DNA of 64,000 nucleotides from Roseivirga sp. 4D4 (lineage in GTDB: Bacteria; Bacteroidota; Bacteroidia; Cytophagales; Cyclobacteriaceae). The stretch is from NCBI RefSeq assembly GCF_001747095.1, contig NZ_MDGP01000001.1:2277001-2341000 (forward strand). The letters are read 5' to 3'. Positions 26,981 to 36,569 of the stretch are shown here, piece by piece (positions within the stretch are counted from its first letter, which is position 1; every line of letters begins with the position of its first letter). Below the pieces are notes generated by a model. That model made no database searches, was not told the origin of the DNA, and saw only the letters and a program-made list of their open reading frames with translations. The translations under genes and the position numbers were made by a program.

Positions 26981-28464
26981 ATGCAGCAAACCTCTTATTT
27001 CCTCATCAGCTTTTTGAGTCCCATGAAATCTATGAAAATAGTCTCCCGATATATCTGATCGAAGAACACCTATTCTTTAAAGAATTCAACTTTCATAAGA
27101 CCAAGTTGGCTTTCCACCGGGCCAGTATGAAATCGCATGAGCAATATTTAAAAGCGAAAGACATTGAAGTTAAATACATAGGCACTTCACAAGATGAATC
27201 TGATATAAGAGAGCTTTTAAAAACACTAGACAAGAGAGGAATCAAAGAAATCCACTTCATTAATCCAACCGATAATTGGCTAGAAAAAAGAATACAGTCA
27301 TCAACCCAAAGATTAGGATTAGAAGTCACCTCTTATGAAAACCCGCTGTTCATTAATACCAAAGAAGACCTAAAAAGCTTCTTTAAGCCCGAAAAGAAAT
27401 CCTTCTTTCAAACCACTTTTTACAAACAACAACGTTCAAAAAGGGATATACTCATAGATGGAGAAGGTGAGCCAGTTGGTGGCAAATGGAGCTTTGATGG
27501 AGATAACCGAAAGAAATACCCTAAAGATAAAACGCCTCCTTCCATTCAATTTCCTGATACCACTTCTTATTGGAAAGAGGCAAAAGAATATGTGGATAAC
27601 CACTTTGCCGAGAATCTTGGAGAATTGTCAAAAAACCAACCTTATCCAATTGATCATAAGACATCCGAAGACTGGCTGAATCAATTCTTACAATATCGAT
27701 TCCATGGTTTTGGAGACTACGAAGATGCAATTGTAAAGCAAGAAAGCTTTCTGAATCACAGCATCCTCACCCCAATGATGAATGTAGGATTGATCAATCC
27801 TCTAGAAGTCATTCAAAAGGCTATTCACTATGCCGATGAACACGATGTAGCGATCAATGCACTAGAAGGCTTTGTAAGACAAATACTGGGATGGCGAGAG
27901 TTCATTAGAGGCATGTATGAGGTAAAAGGTAGCTTTTCAAGAACCAAAAACTTCTGGGGCTTCGACCGTAAAATTCCGTCATCATTTTATGATGGTACCA
28001 CGGGCATTGAACCGATTGATACCACGATCAAAAAAGTACTCAAAACGGGCTACAGTCACCACATCGAACGCTTGATGATTCTGGGCAACTTTATGCTACT
28101 CTGTGAATTCGATCCTGACCAGGTATACCGCTGGTTTATGGAACTGTTTATAGATGCTTATGACTGGGTAATGGTGCCTAATGTATATGGCATGAGTCAG
28201 TTCGCAGATGGCGGACTTTTCGCGACTAAGCCCTATATCAGTGGATCGAACTACCTGATGAAAATGAGTGATTACAAGAAGGGTGATTGGCAAAAGACCT
28301 GGGACGGGCTATTCTGGAGGTTTATGGATTTAAACCGCGACTTCTTCTTAAAAAACCCAAGACTCGGTATGCTCGTCAGAACTTTCGATAAAATGTCTGA
28401 TGAGAAAAAAGAAGGCCATAAAACTGCTGCCGAAGAATTCCTAAAGACTTTGGACAGCCGATAA
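26977..28464 (+). CDS. PhrB/FeS-BCP type photolyase-related protein lacking cluster cysteines
   Basis: The 495-residue protein belongs to the deoxyribodipyrimidine photolyase-related family (bacterial (6-4) photolyase PhrB, CryB). The N-terminal domain begins [18 protein letters not shown]; the FAD domain contains [32 protein letters not shown] and [20 protein letters not shown]. Where PhrB has three [4Fe-4S] ligands after the MSDY motif, this protein reads [20 protein letters not shown], and the whole protein has a single cysteine (in MLLCEF). It therefore cannot hold the cluster. The ATG at 26977 overlaps the DUF2256 stop; a GTG at 26953 is rejected. Confidence 0.9.
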   Translation: MNAANLLFPHQLFESHEIYENSLPIYLIEEHLFFKEFNFHKTKLAFHRASMKSHEQYLKAKDIEVKYIGTSQDESDIRELLKTLDKRGIKEIHFINPTDNWLEKRIQSSTQRLGLEVTSYENPLFINTKEDLKSFFKPEKKSFFQTTFYKQQRSKRDILIDGEGEPVGGKWSFDGDNRKKYPKDKTPPSIQFPDTTSYWKEAKEYVDNHFAENLGELSKNQPYPIDHKTSEDWLNQFLQYRFHGFGDYEDAIVKQESFLNHSILTPMMNVGLINPLEVIQKAIHYADEHDVAINALEGFVRQILGWREFIRGMYEVKGSFSRTKNFWGFDRKIPSSFYDGTTGIEPIDTTIKKVLKTGYSHHIERLMILGNFMLLCEFDPDQVYRWFMELFIDAYDWVMVPNVYGMSQFADGGLFATKPYISGSNYLMKMSDYKKGDWQKTWDGLFWRFMDLNRDFFLKNPRLGMLVRTFDKMSDEKKEGHKTAAEEFLKTLDSR

Positions 28465-28468
28465 TTAA

Positions 28469-28492
28469 AAGGAGCTTCAAGAAAAGCTCCTT
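28469..28492 (-). terminator. Rho-independent terminator between convergent genes
   Basis: AAGGAGCTT and AAGCTCCTT form a perfect 9-bp stem with a 6-base loop. On the minus strand a T-rich tract (TTAATTAT) follows, so it ends the ExbB-like gene; it may also block readthrough from the photolyase side. Confidence 0.78.
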
Positions 28493-28505
28493 CTGACACA
28501 GCTTA

Positions 28506-28880
28506 TTAAGCTGATATCTTACTTACTCTCCATCTTAGACCGATGGATATGAGCAATGATAGGATGTAAATAATCATCCCATAGATAATAGTATAGGTAG
28601 AGTACTTGAGTCCACCTGCCAACAAACTCATAGACACATCTCCTGCAGCTTCAATTGCTTGAAATGCCCCTAAAAGATTAACGGTGGTGCCCAAAACTCC
28701 CATAACCAAAGCAAGCAATCCAATTTCCCTCACTTGAACAATTTTGGTATTAGCCTTTTGACTTTCGCTGGTTTTGAAAATAGAGTAGGTGTTAAAAATC
28801 GCTAGTGCTATCATACCAGCCCCTATGATGGAAAGTAGTCCCATAAAAAATGGACCACCTTCATTAATTAAATCTAACAT
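28506..28880 (-). CDS. Short MotA/TolQ/ExbB-like proton channel protein
   Basis: A 124-residue membrane protein with three predicted helices (about 15-32, 52-72 and 94-113). The second helix block, IGLLALVMGVLGTTVNLLGAFQAIEAAG, is the signature of the MotA/TolQ/ExbB family, in which it lines the proton path. The protein is about half the usual length of ExbB, with the first helix and last two retained and the cytoplasmic domain reduced to a short linker. No ExbD or TonB gene is beside it, so its partner is unknown. Confidence 0.8.
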   Translation of the reverse strand: MLDLINEGGPFFMGLLSIIGAGMIALAIFNTYSIFKTSESQKANTKIVQVREIGLLALVMGVLGTTVNLLGAFQAIEAAGDVSMSLLAGGLKYSTYTIIYGMIIYILSLLISIGLRWRVSKISA

Positions 28881-29036
28881 ATGTACTTCTTTAGGTTAAA
28901 ACTTAATTTCAAAGCTATTAACCAGCCGGACCAATGTACAGGTCATATCCCTCACCAGACTTGTTGTTAATCGACAATTCCTTTAAAATAGGGAAAAAAT
29001 GAAGAGATTAGTGAAGTAAGTCATCGAGATTAGTTT

Positions 29037-29795
29037 ATGATCAAAACATCACATCAAATAATTTTCTGGATCGTGATATTCGGTTTTTTAAATATCTTGT
29101 TCGGTGTAAGGTGGTGTAATTATGTTGAGTCTTTCTACTACTCATCCATGCTTATGCCCGTGGCAGTAGGTAGCTCTTACTTCTTCAATCTATTTTTAGT
29201 ACCAAAGTATTTGTCAAAAGGAAAACACTTCCAATTTGGGCTTTATACCGTCTACACAATTATCATTTCAGCTTTTTTCACAGCCGTTATCTCCATGTTT
29301 TCATTTGTTACACTTGCGGACTTGCAATGGGACCAAATGAACCCGGTTTCAGCTGACCTATTCCAAATGGTAGTAGTCATCTACTTTATTGCCATTCTTT
29401 TCTCATTCATTCACACTTATAAGGCAAATGAGTTTCATCAAGAAAAACTGGATACACTCGAACACAAAAACCGTCAGACAATCATCAATGTAAAATCAAA
29501 TAGGAAGTCAATTCCCGTGGCTGTGAATGATATTCTCTATATCGAAAGCCTTGCCGACTATGTCAAAATCCACAGAGAGTCTGACACAATTATAACCAAA
29601 GAGAAAATTAGTTTTCTTGAAGCATCCTTACCGGATTGGTTTCTCAGAATACACCGATCATTTTTGATAAACCAGCATAAGTTGGAAGCCTACGGACATG
29701 ACTTTATGCAGGTAAATGCTGAGAAACTTCCACTCGGCAGAAAGTACAAGAAAGAGGCTTTATCAAGGATTAAACTGGCAGAGGTGAATCAATAA
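29037..29795 (+). CDS. Membrane-bound LytTR family regulator
   Basis: The 252-residue protein has four predicted membrane helices in its first 130 residues (FWIVIFGFLNILFG, MPVAVGSSYFFNLFL, YTVYTIIISAFFTAVIS, FQMVVVIYFIAILFSF), a short coil (ANEFHQEKLDTLEHKN) and a C-terminal LytTR DNA-binding domain (about 155-245) with the pattern DILYIESLADYVKIH, RIHRSFLINQHKLEA and LPLGRKYKKE. It probably reads a membrane signal and controls transcription directly without a response-regulator receiver domain. It converges on the propeller protein with a 7-base overlap. Confidence 0.9.
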   Translation: MIKTSHQIIFWIVIFGFLNILFGVRWCNYVESFYYSSMLMPVAVGSSYFFNLFLVPKYLSKGKHFQFGLYTVYTIIISAFFTAVISMFSFVTLADLQWDQMNPVSADLFQMVVVIYFIAILFSFIHTYKANEFHQEKLDTLEHKNRQTIINVKSNRKSIPVAVNDILYIESLADYVKIHRESDTIITKEKISFLEASLPDWFLRIHRSFLINQHKLEAYGHDFMQVNAEKLPLGRKYKKEALSRIKLAEVNQ

Positions 29796-32212
29796 GAAAC
29801 GTAAAAAGAATCTCTTTTCTGGAATGGTTTTCCGTCAACTGTAGTTGCCAATATTCGATAATAATACCTTCCTGCTGGAACCAGCCTTCTTCGTTTATCG
29901 AAACCATGCCATTCATTTTTACCAGAGTGAATGACTTTTCCTCTTCCATTTACAATTACTAAACGCTCCTTTTTCGTATGCTTCAATTTGGCTTTGAAGG
30001 GCCCCTGATTAGTACAAGGCCAGAAGATACCGGGAACCCCAAAGAATATTTTTCTTCTAATCAGGATCTTCTTGCGGATGACTTTAGTACAGCCACTTTC
30101 ATTGGTCACCTTAAGTTTCACCCAATGCACTCCAGGGCGTTTGAAAGTGTGAATGATCTCTCTTCCGGCAACTTGCCTCTTATTATTAAAAGTCCACTCC
30201 CATGATACAATTCCTTCATCATCAATGACAGAAAAGGAGATCGGCTTATTGATGCTGAGGTCACTTCTATTAAAGGATATCTTAGCAGTAATTTTATCTT
30301 CGACTTCAATGACAATTGGAGTGTCATGAATGACTGAACATCCAGTCGACACATTATCAAGCTTGAGGCTTAATAATGTGGATTCTCTGAGTTTAGGACT
30401 TTTTAAGATTAATTCTCTTCCATTTCCCTCTTTCGTCACCAGTACATTGCCATCTCCATCGATTAAGGAATACACAATGCCAACCTTGGAGGAAGCTACA
30501 AACACCTTTGCGCGTTTATTGTAGCAAATTTGAGCATCAAAGCTAATCTCACTCTCATTCGCAGCACTGAGTAATTCATCCCCAACAGTAATATTGACTT
30601 CACCGATAAGTTCTTCTAAAACGCTGCCATCACCAACATCACTGAGCACATAGACAGCCAAAGTTGTGTCACTGACTACAGCGCCACTCATTAGATTCAC
30701 TTCTGGTGACTCTCCTGATACAGTCGCACCATTCAAGGAGCCATCAGGATTCCTCAATTCATACCGTCTGTTATTGCTACCAGTATCAAGCGTACCAGCC
30801 AATAGCACATTTGCAGATTCACCTTCACAGGCACTTAGATTCGTTACTTCTAGTGAATGGAGTTTGAATTTGGACAACCATAGATCAGTATTAGACCCTC
30901 CAAAGTTCGGAGTAGACAGGTAGAATCCCTGTCCCGATTGAGTACCTCCAGATAGATACACCTCTTGATTCAACTCATCGAAATACGGAATATTCAGTTC
31001 CCCGTCAGAGCCCGCCCCTCCAAAATCTGCCTGCCAGGTGATGTCCCCAGCGATATCAAGGTTGAAAAACCAGATATCCAAAGAGGCGTTGATATTGTCA
31101 CTCAACTTGTCTCCTCCTGCAGGAGAATTTGAAAAACCTCCGATAACAACAGAACCATCTAACAGTGCATAGGCTGCTTGCCCCCAATCATAACCAGCAC
31201 CCCCAATAGTTCTTTCCCAAAGCAACTCTCCAACGCTATTGGTTCTGACTACCCAAATATCATCAAAGCCTAGATTATCTTCTGATTTATCTCCACCTGC
31301 ACCAGAACTACTCTGACCTGCAAAAACAAAACCTCCATCAGGGGTTTGTGTCATGGATCGAATGGCATCCAAGCCAGGACCACCATAAAGTTTCTCCCAA
31401 AGCACATCACCATTTCCGTTGGTTGAGAAGACCCAATAGTCAAAGCTTCCGTTATTTGCCTGTCCCAGATCGGTAGAGGCAGAATAAGCTCCTACCGCCA
31501 CTCCACCATCAACATTGGGCAATAGCTCATCAGCAGATTCGAATCCGCTCCCTCCGTAAGTGCGTTCCCAAATTTTATTTCCTGTAGAAGAATTGATTTT
31601 GACCAGATAAAGGTCAAGAGATCCCATAGGGCTAATGCCAGCCAAATCTGTAGATGTAGTATAGCCCCCTACTACAACCTGCCCATCAGAAGTCTCTTTT
31701 ATATCAAAAGCCCAGTCTGCTCCATTCCCACCAACCCGTGTTTGCCACAGTATACTGCGGTCACTGGCTGAAATTTTAACTATTAGAATATCGTCAGAAC
31801 CTAGAGAAGACGAGGTTATATCCCCTGAAACACCTGACCTGGTTCTTCCAGCAAGAATGAAATTACCGTCAGCGGTTTGTATTGCACCAGCCTCAAAACC
31901 CTCTTCGGCACTTCCTCCAAAATTAAAGTCCCATTGAATGTTGCCATCAGCATCGGTTTTCACAACCCACCAGTCATCATCACCTTGATTAGGCGTGGAC
32001 TTATTACCGCTAATGCCGGAGAGTGAACTTGCCGTGAGTAAGAAGCCACCACCGCTTGTTCGTATAGAACTGACATCGGTGTCCCGTGATGAACCCCCAA
32101 AGCGCATATCATAGGCTTTAACTGGCTTTTGGACTTGGGCCAGGGAGAATTGTGTTAGTAGTAAGCATAAAAAGGTGAAAGGAAAAAGGTTGGTGTTAAC
32201 TGACTTTTTCAT
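29789..32212 (-). CDS. Secreted propeller/PKD protein with type IX-like C-terminal region
   Basis: An 807-residue protein with a signal peptide (1-25). Residues about 30-450 contain at least seven repeats of about 55 residues with the pattern W-x2-K-T/I-D/N-x3-G-x3-W-x3-F/Y-GG, a beta-propeller of the kind seen in delta-60-like bacterial surface proteins. A central part has a cysteine pair-type segment (LSACEGESANVLL), then a PKD domain (about 640-720, ending FKRPGVHWVKLKVTNESG). The C-terminal 80 residues (RLVIVNGRGKVIHSG, WHGFDKRRRLVPAGRYYYRI) look like a type B sorting domain of the type IX secretion system. It is likely a cell-surface or gliding-related adhesin. Confidence 0.85.
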   Translation of the reverse strand: MKKSVNTNLFPFTFLCLLLTQFSLAQVQKPVKAYDMRFGGSSRDTDVSSIRTSGGGFLLTASSLSGISGNKSTPNQGDDDWWVVKTDADGNIQWDFNFGGSAEEGFEAGAIQTADGNFILAGRTRSGVSGDITSSSLGSDDILIVKISASDRSILWQTRVGGNGADWAFDIKETSDGQVVVGGYTTSTDLAGISPMGSLDLYLVKINSSTGNKIWERTYGGSGFESADELLPNVDGGVAVGAYSASTDLGQANNGSFDYWVFSTNGNGDVLWEKLYGGPGLDAIRSMTQTPDGGFVFAGQSSSGAGGDKSEDNLGFDDIWVVRTNSVGELLWERTIGGAGYDWGQAAYALLDGSVVIGGFSNSPAGGDKLSDNINASLDIWFFNLDIAGDITWQADFGGAGSDGELNIPYFDELNQEVYLSGGTQSGQGFYLSTPNFGGSNTDLWLSKFKLHSLEVTNLSACEGESANVLLAGTLDTGSNNRRYELRNPDGSLNGATVSGESPEVNLMSGAVVSDTTLAVYVLSDVGDGSVLEELIGEVNITVGDELLSAANESEISFDAQICYNKRAKVFVASSKVGIVYSLIDGDGNVLVTKEGNGRELILKSPKLRESTLLSLKLDNVSTGCSVIHDTPIVIEVEDKITAKISFNRSDLSINKPISFSVIDDEGIVSWEWTFNNKRQVAGREIIHTFKRPGVHWVKLKVTNESGCTKVIRKKILIRRKIFFGVPGIFWPCTNQGPFKAKLKHTKKERLVIVNGRGKVIHSGKNEWHGFDKRRRLVPAGRYYYRILATTVDGKPFQKRDSFYVSY

Positions 32213-32432
32213 TTCTGTAGTGTTTTGGTTGTCGAAAAAGGCGTAGACCTTCCGAACAGTATTAATAACCCTCTGGGAATAAAGACCCTACCTTGAAGGG
32301 TTGAAGGAATTTATGTTCAAAGATGGACAGAATAAGTTCGAAGATGAGCAGCTTAAGTAAGCCTATTTTTCAAAACAGCCTAAATAACGAAGTCAAGATA
32401 GATTTTTTAGACTGGCATTGTGCTTGAGTGTT

Positions 32433-32440
32433 TATCTTTG
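32433..32440 (+). promoter_or_regulatory. Bacteroidetes -7 promoter box for the FtsX gene
   Basis: TATCTTTG matches TAnnTTTG and lies 20 bases before the ATG at 32461, in the 248-base divergent region between the propeller gene and the permease. Confidence 0.5.
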
Positions 32441-32460
32441 GATAGAAAACATTTTTACAC

Positions 32461-34911
32461 ATGCTGAGAAACTATCTCCTTATTTCGTTTCGGAATATAC
32501 GGGAGAATAAAGGATCCGTATTGCTCAATATTCTGTGCTTGGCACTCGGCATGGCGACATGTCTCTTCATTTATCATTATGTGTATTTTGAGAACAGTTA
32601 TGACAGTTTTCACGCCAAGTCGGATAGAATTTACCGGTTAGAAACTGATACTTACTTTCGGCAAGAGATCATCAAAACTAATGCGTTCACTAAATACAGA
32701 AGTGGTAAAGGCATTGAGGCTCGTTTTCCTGAAGTTCTGGAAACAACAAGGTTAGTACCCTTCTCTGAAAACGGGACAGCCTTCCTATTTAGTAAAGATG
32801 AAGACGCTCTTGACCGCACCACTTATTTAGAAAAGGCCTATTTCTCCGAAAGTACCTTCTTCGATATTTTCACCCTTGAGTGGATAGATAAAGTACAAGG
32901 TTTACCACTACTCAAACCAAATGAAGTTGTGGTCTCTGAAGAAACAGCCCTAAAACTCTTTCCAAAGAAAATGAGTTTGGGTAAGTCAATATTAGGCGAG
33001 GAGATAAGGACAAGAACTACTGGCCAGTCCAAAGAGTCTTGGAGCATAGCAGGTATTTTCAAAGCACCACCGAAAAATTCCCATTTGGTGTTCGGTGCCC
33101 TGTTTTCGCTACACGATAAAGATTATCTCTTAAACTCGGAAAGCCTACCCAATACTTATACTTACTTATTAGTAGACGACAACTACACGTACAAGATGTT
33201 CCAAAGCAGCTTGGTCGACATGGCTAAGCTATCCGAATTTTCCCATATAGAACAAGATTTCCTTTCATTAAGAGCCCTAACAGATATTCATACGGCCACG
33301 AAAGTCTCCAATGATCCAGGGCAAAGTGCGAATAAGACTTTCATCCTTTTCCTGATCGTAATGGGAATGATCATTCTAATTCTTGCCTCCACTAATTACA
33401 TTAATGGTTCTATCATCAATTCGATTGAGCGATCCAAAGAGATTGGTGTAAGAAAACTAGTCGGTATTCAACCAAGACAACTGGTCATTAACGTATTGAC
33501 CGAAAGCACCTGCATAAACCTTATTGCTGGACTCATCGCGTTCTTTCTTTTCATTTTCGGCATTAGAGTCGTTAATGTATTTACCACTATCGAGTACCCA
33601 AATGCATTAGACTTTCTAGCCATTTTGAGAAGCTCATTAATCTTATTGGTTCTCGTTGTGTTCGCAGCACTGGTTTCTGGTTATTATCCGGCAAGTCTAT
33701 TGGTAAACCTAAAGCCCATCGAAGCACTCAAAGGCAAAACTCAGGTGGTCAGTTCAAAGCAATCGGCCAAAGGTTCCAGAGTCATGCGCGTCTTACTGAT
33801 TTTCCAATTGACCATGAGTGTCATCTTTATATCCGGACTTTATATTGTGCAGCAACAGCTAGCCCATGTGAAGGAAAAGGACAACAAGAGTTTTAGAATG
33901 AATCTGACGGCAAAATTTCCAGGGCTTACGGGAGCTAATGATATGTTTGCCGAACAATCAGAGGGTTATATTCGAAGTCTTCTAAATAAGGGGCAAGTTG
34001 AGTCCGCCTATATCTCTAATCTCTTCAATGGTCAGGTTAAAATGAAGCAAAAAATTAAGCCACTGTACCAGGTTGGTGGTGACACCACAAGACTCACAGA
34101 TAGTTTTGACTTGTATGTAATTGATTATCACTACTTCGATGGTCTGGATAGTAAATTCCTAGCAGGAAAGAACTTCAGCAAAAGATTTGGCTTTGACTAC
34201 AACGGTGTCATCGTAAACGAGGCGGCCTTGGCAGCCATGAGATTCAACTCCCCAGATTCGTCCATCAATAAGAAAGTAAGACCTTATAATGGCCCATTGG
34301 TGGTCAAAGGAGTTATAAAAAATGACTCGATCAATGATATCCCAACAGTATATGTAACAGGATTGCGCTACCCTACTTATATAGATATGACTTTTATAAC
34401 GAGGGGTAGTTCGGCAGAAAAACTGAATGAGGCTGTTAATCTGGCAAGGCAGACATGGAATCAACAATTTCAAGGAATCTACTTTCTTACTCGGAAGTAT
34501 GAAGAACAGAATGCAATGGAGAAAAACCTTGTCAGGCTGTTCTTTTTCTTCACTTTGCTGGCGGTATTCATTGCCTCACTGGGCATTTTTGGACTTTCTT
34601 CCTTTACAGCGATGAAGCGAACAAAAGAGATTGGCATACGGAAAATCTTAGGTGCCAACGTATCTCAGATATTGTATGTCTTGATTTATGACTTTCTACG
34701 GTTAATGTTCATTGGCAGTGCTATCGCTATACCCCTTGTTATTTATGGGGCTCGTGAATGGCTGGATAACTATGCCTTCAGAATTAATTTACACCCCGGA
34801 TTTGCCCTTGGACCAGTGATTGGCATGAGTCTATTGGCTATCACCATAATTGTAAGAAGATGCTGGAACACTAGTATTCAGAGTCCTATCAAGGCATTGA
34901 GCACTGAGTAG
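32461..34911 (+). CDS. FtsX-like ABC transporter permease (MacB type)
   Basis: A second 816-residue MacB/FtsX permease with the same architecture as the one at 6068-8455: N-terminal helix (about 20-42), periplasmic core domain, FtsX bundle with SIERSKEIGVRKLVGIQPRQL (about residues 320-345), a second periplasmic domain, and a C-terminal bundle with AMKRTKEIGIRKILGANVSQIL. The final residues, SPIKALSTE, are typical of these proteins. As with its relative, no ATPase gene is adjacent, so it would rely on an ATPase encoded elsewhere. It is a separate single-gene unit. Confidence 0.9.
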   Translation: MLRNYLLISFRNIRENKGSVLLNILCLALGMATCLFIYHYVYFENSYDSFHAKSDRIYRLETDTYFRQEIIKTNAFTKYRSGKGIEARFPEVLETTRLVPFSENGTAFLFSKDEDALDRTTYLEKAYFSESTFFDIFTLEWIDKVQGLPLLKPNEVVVSEETALKLFPKKMSLGKSILGEEIRTRTTGQSKESWSIAGIFKAPPKNSHLVFGALFSLHDKDYLLNSESLPNTYTYLLVDDNYTYKMFQSSLVDMAKLSEFSHIEQDFLSLRALTDIHTATKVSNDPGQSANKTFILFLIVMGMIILILASTNYINGSIINSIERSKEIGVRKLVGIQPRQLVINVLTESTCINLIAGLIAFFLFIFGIRVVNVFTTIEYPNALDFLAILRSSLILLVLVVFAALVSGYYPASLLVNLKPIEALKGKTQVVSSKQSAKGSRVMRVLLIFQLTMSVIFISGLYIVQQQLAHVKEKDNKSFRMNLTAKFPGLTGANDMFAEQSEGYIRSLLNKGQVESAYISNLFNGQVKMKQKIKPLYQVGGDTTRLTDSFDLYVIDYHYFDGLDSKFLAGKNFSKRFGFDYNGVIVNEAALAAMRFNSPDSSINKKVRPYNGPLVVKGVIKNDSINDIPTVYVTGLRYPTYIDMTFITRGSSAEKLNEAVNLARQTWNQQFQGIYFLTRKYEEQNAMEKNLVRLFFFFTLLAVFIASLGIFGLSSFTAMKRTKEIGIRKILGANVSQILYVLIYDFLRLMFIGSAIAIPLVIYGAREWLDNYAFRINLHPGFALGPVIGMSLLAITIIVRRCWNTSIQSPIKALSTE

Positions 34912-35025
34912 TTTAGTGCTTGTCTATGAAAAGTAGAATGCTGTAGTCCAAATCATATCTTAGGTAGATTTACCCTGAGGGTTTATATTTTTTTGACCAA
35001 ATTCAGAATATACAAACTCATCCAA

Positions 35026-35829
35026 ATGAAGAACCTACGCTACTTAATTCCCATCACTTTAATACTAATTGCGGTTTTAGCACCCATCCGATCGTTGGCA
35101 CAAAATGACAATCAAGAACCTCCCTTAAAGCCCATTCGCATTGATAAAGCTGCATTATCGGGGATAGGCCTTAAGCCCGTTCAACTGGAAAATGAACCTG
35201 ATAGAAAATTCTTTCAAAGAAGGCTTTTGAGAGGTGTAGACCTAAGTGTATTTATAGTTTCTAGTGAGTCGTGGACCACTCAGATGAATAACTTCCCTAT
35301 TGATGAAGTGGTACTAATGCTTAACGGCAAGGCCAAAATAAATCCTGAAAAGGGCAATGAAATGACTTTCCAATCAAACCAATTCTTCTTTATACCTAAA
35401 GGATATACAGGTAGTTGGGAGATTCAAGCAGGAAAAAACTACCACTACGAACTATCCATCATATCGACAGATAGAGCTGAGTCTGCCGATCCCACGAAGA
35501 CACTTCCTGAACTAATTGACCAAGATGAACTATCCGGAATTAATATCAACCTAAACAGTGCTGAACAATACGAAAAAGTTCTCACTAAGGGCTCAGAATT
35601 AACAGTAAGTTTGAAGGCGGAGAAGCCAACTCAAAGAGAGATTAGTACCCCGATGAAGGAGCAACTGGTCAACCTACTTTCAGGGCAACTGACAATCACC
35701 GACACCAGCGGTGAAGAACATGTCTTTAATACTGGTGACTTTTTCCTCTTCCCCAAGGGCTTCCAAGGCTCTTGGCAGAGTAGAGGGCATGGCCTTCTCA
35801 AATACCTGGTGATCGAAAAAACTACTTAG
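35026..35829 (+). CDS. Secreted double-cupin protein
   Basis: The 267-residue protein has a signal peptide (residues 5-25, SLAQ) and two cupin domains of the DUF861/cupin_3 type. The first (about 75-155) contains FPIDEVVLMLNGKAKINPE and QFFFIPKGYTGSWEI; the second (about 185-265) contains KEQLVNLLSGQLTITD and DFFLFPKGFQGSWQS. Cytosolic relatives act as ureidoglycine aminohydrolase-like enzymes, but here both halves lack an obvious histidine triad, so a binding role is as likely. The TTG at 34993 would add 11 residues before the signal peptide and is rejected in favour of ATG 35026. Confidence 0.82.
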   Translation: MKNLRYLIPITLILIAVLAPIRSLAQNDNQEPPLKPIRIDKAALSGIGLKPVQLENEPDRKFFQRRLLRGVDLSVFIVSSESWTTQMNNFPIDEVVLMLNGKAKINPEKGNEMTFQSNQFFFIPKGYTGSWEIQAGKNYHYELSIISTDRAESADPTKTLPELIDQDELSGININLNSAEQYEKVLTKGSELTVSLKAEKPTQREISTPMKEQLVNLLSGQLTITDTSGEEHVFNTGDFFLFPKGFQGSWQSRGHGLLKYLVIEKTT

Positions 35830-36569
35830 TCATTTCTGACGGCACCAGCTAAAGTATCGTGATGTTCGAGCAGTAATGATCTCAAATAACTACCGATCGT
35901 ATATACGCTTTCAAAACCAGCTTTTTTAGCAGCAGCGTTTTCCTTCTCGATCGGAATATCTGCACTTTCAGCAAAATGCTTTATATCCCTGTAGAAGCCT
36001 AATGTGAATATATCGACTTCCCCACCAAAGATTTTGGTAAAAATCAAATTCGTGTCTCTACCTATTTCGGTCAAGTAGACGTTCTCCATTTCACGCTGTC
36101 TCAGCAGTTCTTCTTGTTTACCCGCTAAGGCTTGAAACATTTCTACATGGTAATAATCAAATCTCGTAAAACGATCGTTGAAATCTTCCAATGAGGGACC
36201 TTCAACAATAGACTCCTCCTGCCAAGACACTAAATTATAATATGGTCTTCCATAACCTTGATCCAAGGTAGCTGAGTTCTCCCTTCTCTTATCCATTTCA
36301 CTTGTTGAGAAATGCTTGCTTAAATCCCTGATCGGGTACATCAATAACAAATCCCATTGATCCCCCTGGGAGTGCCTCATCAAAAAAGGTTTCTCAATTC
36401 CAGCTCTTTCGTAATTCTTTAGGTCAGCCTTGATTACATCAATCAAATCAAGAAGCTTTCCGGGTACAGCGCGCATGGTAATCACCTTATAATAAACATC
36501 ATTGGCCTGCTGTGCTTCACAATTGGTCAACACGAGGAGCGTCAAGAGCGCAAAAAAGTACCTTTTCAT
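35826..36569 (-). CDS. Lipoprotein with a duplicated dimeric alpha/beta-barrel domain, coupled to bioA
   Basis: A 247-residue lipoprotein (lipobox LTNC, C17). Two halves of about 100 residues each look like repeats of a NIPSNAP/EthD-like ferredoxin fold: DVYYKVITMRAVPGKLLDLI with WDLLLMYPIRDLSKHF, and DYYHVEMFQALAGKQEELLRQ with VDIFTLGFYRDIKHFAE. Its start overlaps the bioA stop by 4 bases (ATGA), so it is translated with the biotin enzymes although it is predicted outside the cytoplasm. Its role in biotin or pimelate metabolism is unknown; the fold assignment is by pattern and moderate. Confidence 0.75.
   Translation of the reverse strand: MKRYFFALLTLLVLTNCEAQQANDVYYKVITMRAVPGKLLDLIDVIKADLKNYERAGIEKPFLMRHSQGDQWDLLLMYPIRDLSKHFSTSEMDKRRENSATLDQGYGRPYYNLVSWQEESIVEGPSLEDFNDRFTRFDYYHVEMFQALAGKQEELLRQREMENVYLTEIGRDTNLIFTKIFGGEVDIFTLGFYRDIKHFAESADIPIEKENAAAKKAGFESVYTIGSYLRSLLLEHHDTLAGAVRND

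Noticed and set aside
34993..35025. TTG start for the double-cupin protein
   Set aside because: It would place 11 extra residues before a normal signal peptide that starts at ATG 35026.
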